64,000 nt of DNA from an uncultured Candidatus Melainabacteria bacterium (GTDB taxonomy: Bacteria > Cyanobacteriota > Vampirovibrionia > Gastranaerophilales > Gastranaerophilaceae): the NCBI GenBank assembly GCA_934757255.1, contig CAKVLL010000004.1, positions 1 through 64,000 on the forward strand, written 5' to 3'. Below, piece by piece: positions 59,571-64,000 of this stretch. A program made the position numbers and the translations under genes. The notes below the pieces were generated by a model, which did not search any database, was not told where the DNA came from, and saw only the letters and a program-made list of their open reading frames with translations. How positions within the stretch are numbered: the first letter of the stretch is position 1; each line of letters starts with the position of its first letter.

Positions 59571-60407
59571 ATGATACAAACAACTTCACAAAACATAACA
59601 ACAAAACCAACAAACATACATGAAGAGCTAGAGCGTTATTTACAAAAAGTTTTTGAAAACGAACTTAAAGCACAAGAGTCTGTTCTAGTAAGTTATAATC
59701 CTTTTGTAATTAAGAAAATCGCAGGATATCTTTCCGGAAGAATTAAAATGCCGGCTTCTATTGGTATTGCAGGAGAAACCGCAAGTGGTAAGTCAACTAT
59801 TACAATGGACCTGATTGATACAATTGAGTCTTTTGCAACTGAATTTAATATTGATAATGCAATTACTCGTGTTAATACAGATGATTATTATTATGATCGT
59901 TCTGAGATGGTAAAAGCTGCAGGGAGTTTTTCCGAATTTGCAAAACACTATGATTTAGATGTTCCTCAAGCTTTGGAATTAGAATTAATGAGCAAACATA
60001 TCATGGAATTATTATCTGGAAAAGAAACTTATCTTCCAAAATATGACATGAGCGGAACTGCGATTAGACATGACAATTATACGTTAGCTAAACCTTCTAA
60101 AATTATTATTTCAGAAGGTTTATTTACGCTTACAGAGAAAGTAAAAGATGCGTTTAACTTTAAAATTTATGTTGATATAGATGAAAAAATTAAAAAAGAA
60201 AGATTTTATATAAGAGCAAAAGAACGAGATTTGGGCGATTCAGCTGATTTCATTTATAAAAATGCAAATGATAAAGCAGAAGTTCACATTAGACCTTGCA
60301 AAAAATATGCAGATATTGTTTTATCTGGTTCTGCGGAAAGAATTAAATATAAGAACTTCTTAAACAAGATTATCGGTATTGTACAAGAATTGTATTATAT
60401 AAAATAA
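59571..60407 (+). CDS. Uridine kinase-like P-loop kinase
   Basis: The 278-residue protein belongs to the PRK/URK P-loop kinases: Walker A GETASGKST (68-76), RVNTDDYYYDRSEM, then YDLDVPQALELELM and LPKYDMSGTAIRHD, the metal and lid region. An N-terminal extension of about 60 residues is not part of the catalytic fold. The natural substrate is uncertain (uridine, ribulose phosphate or other). It has a clear AAAGGAAGAAG site and a TATAAT about 20 bases further upstream. Confidence 0.86.
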   Translation: MIQTTSQNITTKPTNIHEELERYLQKVFENELKAQESVLVSYNPFVIKKIAGYLSGRIKMPASIGIAGETASGKSTITMDLIDTIESFATEFNIDNAITRVNTDDYYYDRSEMVKAAGSFSEFAKHYDLDVPQALELELMSKHIMELLSGKETYLPKYDMSGTAIRHDNYTLAKPSKIIISEGLFTLTEKVKDAFNFKIYVDIDEKIKKERFYIRAKERDLGDSADFIYKNANDKAEVHIRPCKKYADIVLSGSAERIKYKNFLNKIIGIVQELYYIK

Positions 60408-60501
60408 ACATTTATATATAAATATTCTTAATATATCTCTTATCATTCTGTGTGTCTTATGTTATAATCTTCTTATACTTTGGAAATTAAGGAGATAATT
60501 A

Positions 60502-60834
60502 ATGAATACAGCAACTATCATTGGTAGAGCAGGACAAGATGCAGAAATTAAATATTTTGAATCAGGTAAAGTTAAAACAACATTTTCTTTAGCTGTAAAC
60601 AGATGGGATAGAAAAACAAACGGCGAAGTTACTGACTGGTATAATATTGAAGTTTGGGATAAACAAGCTGAATTTGCCGGCGAATACATAAAAAAGGGTC
60701 GCCAAGTTGTTGTTGATGGTAGAATTTCTATTAGCAAATGGACTGACCAAGCAGGAGAAGAAAGAGAAAGATTTTTAATAATCGCTAATAATGTTAGATT
60801 ATTAGGTTCTAAAAGGGATGCAGAGCAACAATAA
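60502..60834 (+). CDS. ssb: Single-stranded DNA-binding protein
   Basis: The 110-residue protein is a single OB fold: MNTATIIGRAGQDAEIKYFE, TTFSLAVNRW, DWYNIEVWDKQAEFAGEYIK and GRQVVVDGRISISKW. It binds single-stranded DNA as a tetramer during replication. It ends LLGSKRDAEQQ and has no Gly/Pro/Gln linker or acidic D-D-D-x-P-F tip, which in most bacteria binds partners such as RecO. The start has AAGGAG. It overlaps the DUF1537 gene by one base (TAATG). Confidence 0.93.
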   Translation: MNTATIIGRAGQDAEIKYFESGKVKTTFSLAVNRWDRKTNGEVTDWYNIEVWDKQAEFAGEYIKKGRQVVVDGRISISKWTDQAGEERERFLIIANNVRLLGSKRDAEQQ

Positions 60835-62138
60835 TGATATTTTCTGATATAGTAGGAATAATTGCGGATGATTTGACGGGTGCAAACGATACAGCTTTGC
60901 AATTTCATTTGCGCGGTGCAAATACTAAAATTCTCTTAGATAGTGAATGTATTCCGCAAGATAAAGCAGATACTGAGGTTTGGGCATTATCGTCCGAATC
61001 AAGGAATGTTGAAGATTGGGAAGCCGTTTCAAGAGTTGAAAAAGCGGTTAGAGCGTTTGTTGAGAACTTTTCATTTGACTATTATTACAAAAAAATTGAT
61101 TCAACAATTCGCGGTCATATAGCAAAAGAAACTTTAACCATGCTTCAAATCTTAAATTATGATGCTGCAATAATCATGCCTGCTTTTCCACAAGAAGGTA
61201 GAATTACGGTTGGCGGATATCATCTTCTTAAAGGAGTACCTTTAGGTAGAACTGAAATGGCGATGGATCCGCATTCTCCGATTTTGGAATCACATGTTCC
61301 AACTCTTTTAATGTCCCAATTAGATGACAAACAAAAGGATTTGATTGGTACTATTGATTTAAAGACAGTTATGAATGGTGCCGGCCCTATTTTGATTAAA
61401 ATAAACGAATTAATCAAAGAAGGCAAAAAATTAATTGTGGCTGACGCAACTTCAATTACTGATATTGAACAAATAGCGTTAGCAATAAAAAAATGTGATA
61501 AAAAATTGCTTCCGACTGGAACGGCAGCCGGCGCTCAAGTTCTTGGTAAATTTTGGTTGTCAGGAATTGAAAAAGAACGAGAACCTTTACACTTAGAAAA
61601 ATTGCCAAAATTTGTGGTTTCAGGAACTGCAACACAAATTACGGCAGAGCAGATTGCTAAACTTGAGCAGTCTGATGATATTGAAAATGTGAATTTCATT
61701 GCACTTGATGTCAAAGACATTTTAGCCGGTGTTACGGATGATATTGTAGATAGAATTTATAGAAATTTATCAAGTGATATTACTGTAGTAGTACACACTT
61801 CGCATTTAATTACAAATTTTGACGGTTTTTCTGAAGATTCTTTTAATGCTGAATTAACTAAAGATAAATTAGCAATAAAGATTACTGATTATTTAGCGGA
61901 TTTAACAGAAAAAGTTCTTTCAAAAATCAATGTAATATTAATTACATTGGGTGGTGAAACGTCTTATAAATGTTGCAAAGCGATTAAATCAAACGAATTA
62001 AAACTTGTAGATGAAGTAGCGCCTGCAATATCAATTTGTTCTGATATAAATAATCGTTGGATTGTTACAAAATCAGGCAACTTAGGTAACACAAAAACGT
62101 TAATAGAAATTTTAAATTATTTTAAATACCATGAATAA
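60834..62138 (+). CDS. Four-carbon acid sugar kinase family (DUF1537)
   Basis: The 434-residue protein has the N-terminal family motif GIIADDLTGANDTALQF (about 8-24), KKIDSTIRGHI near residue 85 and the C-terminal ATP-binding part with LITLGGETSYKCCKAI. Members phosphorylate 3- or 4-carbon acid sugars such as D-threonate or D-erythronate. They often pair with a PdxA2-type dehydrogenase, as here. The substrate is not readable from sequence. It overlaps pdxA by 8 bases. Confidence 0.91.
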   Translation: MIFSDIVGIIADDLTGANDTALQFHLRGANTKILLDSECIPQDKADTEVWALSSESRNVEDWEAVSRVEKAVRAFVENFSFDYYYKKIDSTIRGHIAKETLTMLQILNYDAAIIMPAFPQEGRITVGGYHLLKGVPLGRTEMAMDPHSPILESHVPTLLMSQLDDKQKDLIGTIDLKTVMNGAGPILIKINELIKEGKKLIVADATSITDIEQIALAIKKCDKKLLPTGTAAGAQVLGKFWLSGIEKEREPLHLEKLPKFVVSGTATQITAEQIAKLEQSDDIENVNFIALDVKDILAGVTDDIVDRIYRNLSSDITVVVHTSHLITNFDGFSEDSFNAELTKDKLAIKITDYLADLTEKVLSKINVILITLGGETSYKCCKAIKSNELKLVDEVAPAISICSDINNRWIVTKSGNLGNTKTLIEILNYFKYHE

Positions 62139-63075
62139 CTACTCTAATAAAATTGCAATAACAACAGGCGATCCTAACGGGATTGGTGCTGAAATTACGA
62201 TAAAAGCGTTAAATTTATTGAATTTACCGCCAAAAGATATTGTCATAATTTCGAACTCTAAAATTTTGAATGCGTATTCAAACGCTGGGGTTTTAAAAAA
62301 TAATTATGAGATTATAGAAATTGATTATCCTGAAAAAATCATTCCAGGGGAAGTTTCAGCAAGTGCAGGTGACTTTGCGTTTAAGGCATTAAAAAAAGCT
62401 TGCGAAATTAAACCTAAATTTATTGTAACGGCTCCGACTTCAAAGGAAGCAATGCACCTTGCAGGACATAATTTTAACGGGCAAACTGAGGTTTTAGAAA
62501 AATTCTTGGCGCACAAAGGACAAAAAGCTGAAATGCTATTTGTATCAAGAGATTTTAGAGTCCTATTGTTAACAAGACATTGTGCATTAAAAGATGTAAG
62601 CAGTTGTCTTACTAAAGAAGTTATTTTGGAGAAGGTTGAAAGATTAAGAAGCTATTTTCAAAACAAATTGCTTATTAAAAAACCATCATTTGCACTATGC
62701 GCTTTAAATCCTCATGCCGGTGAAAATGGAATAATCGGAACTGAAGAGGATGAAATAATCGTTCCTGCAATAGAAGCAGTTCGCAATCGTGGAATAAATA
62801 TTACAAACCCATTGCCTGCTGATACTTTGTTTATTGGCGGAGTACAAAATTATTTGAGGGGTGAAAAAACACCTTATGATTGTTATATAGCTTGTTATCA
62901 TGACCAAGGTTTAATTCCTATTAAAGCCGTGGCCTCAGAAAAAACTGTAAACATGACAATCGGTTTGGATATAATAAGAACTTCTCCAAGTCATGGAACT
63001 GCGTTTGATATTGCCGGTAAAAACATTGCTAATCCTGAATCTATGATTGAAGCAATAAAATACTGTTTATATTGA
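62131..63075 (+). CDS. pdxA: 4-hydroxythreonine-4-phosphate dehydrogenase (PdxA family)
   Basis: The 314-residue oxidoreductase shows ITTGDPNGIGAEITIKAL at the start (10-27), the metal-site histidines in HNFNGQTE and CYHDQGLIPIK, and the SPSHGTAFDIAGK end. PdxA makes the precursor of pyridoxal phosphate; PdxA2 relatives act in sugar-acid breakdown with DUF1537 kinases. Because the kinase overlaps it, a PdxA2 role is possible, but the sequence does not settle it. Confidence 0.93.
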   Translation: MNNYSNKIAITTGDPNGIGAEITIKALNLLNLPPKDIVIISNSKILNAYSNAGVLKNNYEIIEIDYPEKIIPGEVSASAGDFAFKALKKACEIKPKFIVTAPTSKEAMHLAGHNFNGQTEVLEKFLAHKGQKAEMLFVSRDFRVLLLTRHCALKDVSSCLTKEVILEKVERLRSYFQNKLLIKKPSFALCALNPHAGENGIIGTEEDEIIVPAIEAVRNRGINITNPLPADTLFIGGVQNYLRGEKTPYDCYIACYHDQGLIPIKAVASEKTVNMTIGLDIIRTSPSHGTAFDIAGKNIANPESMIEAIKYCLY

Positions 63076-63091
63076 TAAAATGGGGTGTAAT

Positions 63092-64000
63092 ATGAAAAAA
63101 CTCGGAGCTTTTATTGTACCTACTGGGATTGGGGCTTCTATTGGTGGTTTTGCCGGTGACGCTTCGCTTTGGGCAAGAAAAATTGCAGAAAAATGTGAAC
63201 TTATAGTCAATCCTAATGTTGTCAATGCTGCTTGTTTTTCCGGCATAACTCCAAATATGTTATATGTAGAAGGTTATTCTCTCGACAAATTTTTCAAAGG
63301 AGAAATTTCTTTAGAGCGCTCTAATCACAACAAAATAGGTATTATTTTTGATAAAGCGATAAAAAAAGATGTTTTAAATGTCCATATTAACACAATAAAT
63401 GCAGTTAAAACAATATATAATATTAATATTACAGGCTACGAAATAACAGAAGAAGAAGTCGGTGTTGAATTCTTTATTGACAAATCTGGTGTATCAATGG
63501 GAAATGTCAACAACCTCGCAACACTTAAAAATGCTACTCAAAAACTTATCAAAAAAGGAGCGGAAGCAATCGCTATAGTATGTCGATTTCCTGATGAACA
63601 AGGCGATGATTATGCTAGTGGAATTGGTGTTGATCCGGTAGGTGGAGTCGAAGCAATTATTTCTCATTACATATCAAAAGAATTTTCAATTCCTTGTGCA
63701 CACGCTCCGGCTTTTGACGATATAAGTATTTCTACAGATATTGTCGACCCAAGATGTGCAGCAGAATATATAACTCCTACTTTTTTACCTTGTATACTAT
63801 TAGGTTTAAATCAAGCTCCTAAGCTTACAACTCAGGGTATAAATATTACAGATTTAGATTTTTTAATAATTCCTTATAATGCAATTGGTTGCATTCCAGT
63901 ATTAGAAGCCTCTAAAAGAGAAATTCCTGTTTATGCAATAAAGGAAAATCATACTGTACTAAATGTTACACCTGAGAATTTTTTAAAAACATGTGCTATA
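63092..64000 (+). CDS. DUF3326 family protein (3' end outside window)
   Basis: The first 303 residues start MKKLGAFIVPTGIGASIGGF and include the VNPNVVNAACFSG, ICRFP-like and IGVDPVGGVEAIISH stretches typical of this family, known mainly from cyanobacteria and plants. No function is established. The frame is open to the right edge. A GGGGTG site lies 6 bases before the ATG. It follows pdxA by 16 bases, so it is probably in the same operon. Confidence 0.88.
   Translation, partial: MKKLGAFIVPTGIGASIGGFAGDASLWARKIAEKCELIVNPNVVNAACFSGITPNMLYVEGYSLDKFFKGEISLERSNHNKIGIIFDKAIKKDVLNVHINTINAVKTIYNINITGYEITEEEVGVEFFIDKSGVSMGNVNNLATLKNATQKLIKKGAEAIAIVCRFPDEQGDDYASGIGVDPVGGVEAIISHYISKEFSIPCAHAPAFDDISISTDIVDPRCAAEYITPTFLPCILLGLNQAPKLTTQGINITDLDFLIIPYNAIGCIPVLEASKREIPVYAIKENHTVLNVTPENFLKTCAI

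Overview
This is a 64-kb chromosomal window from an AT-rich diderm bacterium. The gene set points to the non-photosynthetic sister lineage of Cyanobacteria (Vampirovibrionia/Melainabacteria, most like gut Gastranaerophilales). The reasons are a tripartite RND/TolC efflux system (so an outer membrane), FlhA and PilT (flagellum and type IV pili), a DUF3326 gene of a family known mainly from cyanobacteria and plastids, a GatD-type lipid II amidase subunit, and several large proteins with no relatives I recognise. The taxonomic call is inference; there is no rRNA in the window. The only RNA genes supported are one tRNA-Leu(GAG) and one candidate small RNA or leader upstream of panD.

Layout. 1-1832: 5' two-thirds of mfd (minus). 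1.9-4.15 kb: repeat-rich region holding a 71-aa gene and an XRE regulator, bracketed by long direct repeats, then a 148-aa gene. 4.16-6.98 kb: minus-strand run of permease, small helical protein, DUF167 protein and orphan DNA methyltransferase. 7.1-11.6 kb: plus-strand run of sigma factor, gcvPB, a TIGR02757 protein, an anchored TPR protein and pheA. 11.6-16.7 kb: minus-strand SWIM/SNF2 helicase, a 48-aa gene overlapping panD, panD, dut and a small ORF. 16.9-20.1 kb: accessory islet beside tRNA-Leu, with a gene relic, an acidic EF-hand-like protein, a HigB/RelE-type toxin-antitoxin pair and a Xer recombinase. 20.1-22.9 kb: small secreted protein, RqcH and MraY. 22.9-25.9 kb: FtsH-like protease with a ruined ATPase site. 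26.1-28.2 kb: Cys-rich secreted protein, dGTPase and lipoate ligase. 28.2-34.4 kb: histidine kinase (minus), then mutL-pilT-recO-gatD (plus). 34.5-38.4 kb: 1279-aa multidomain peptidoglycan hydrolase. 38.4-42.2 kb: MarR, GH13 enzyme and Era (minus). 42.5-45.8 kb: wHTH protein, DUF262-like protein and an unknown 452-aa protein. 46.0-51.8 kb: RND efflux operon (minus). 52.0-56.2 kb: peptide ABC importer without its ATPases (minus). 56.3-59.5 kb: flhA, a PilZ protein and a small membrane protein. 59.6-64.0 kb: uridine-kinase-like protein, ssb, DUF1537 kinase, pdxA and DUF3326 (cut by the window end).

Points that stand out. (1) Several genes have a -10 hexamer ending six or seven bases before the start codon and no Shine-Dalgarno, so they look leaderless, while neighbours have strong Shine-Dalgarno sites. 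(2) A family of G+C-rich palindromic intergenic repeats recurs at least nine times, including a 43-bp core present twice without a mismatch. (3) The FtsH-like protein keeps its zinc protease motif but has lost both Walker motifs. (4) Three or four unrelated proteins share an N-terminal pattern M-x-[IV]-x-x-I-N; two also have a later hydrophobic-x-F-K-G motif. (5) The 1279-aa hydrolase carries two kinds of internal duplication.
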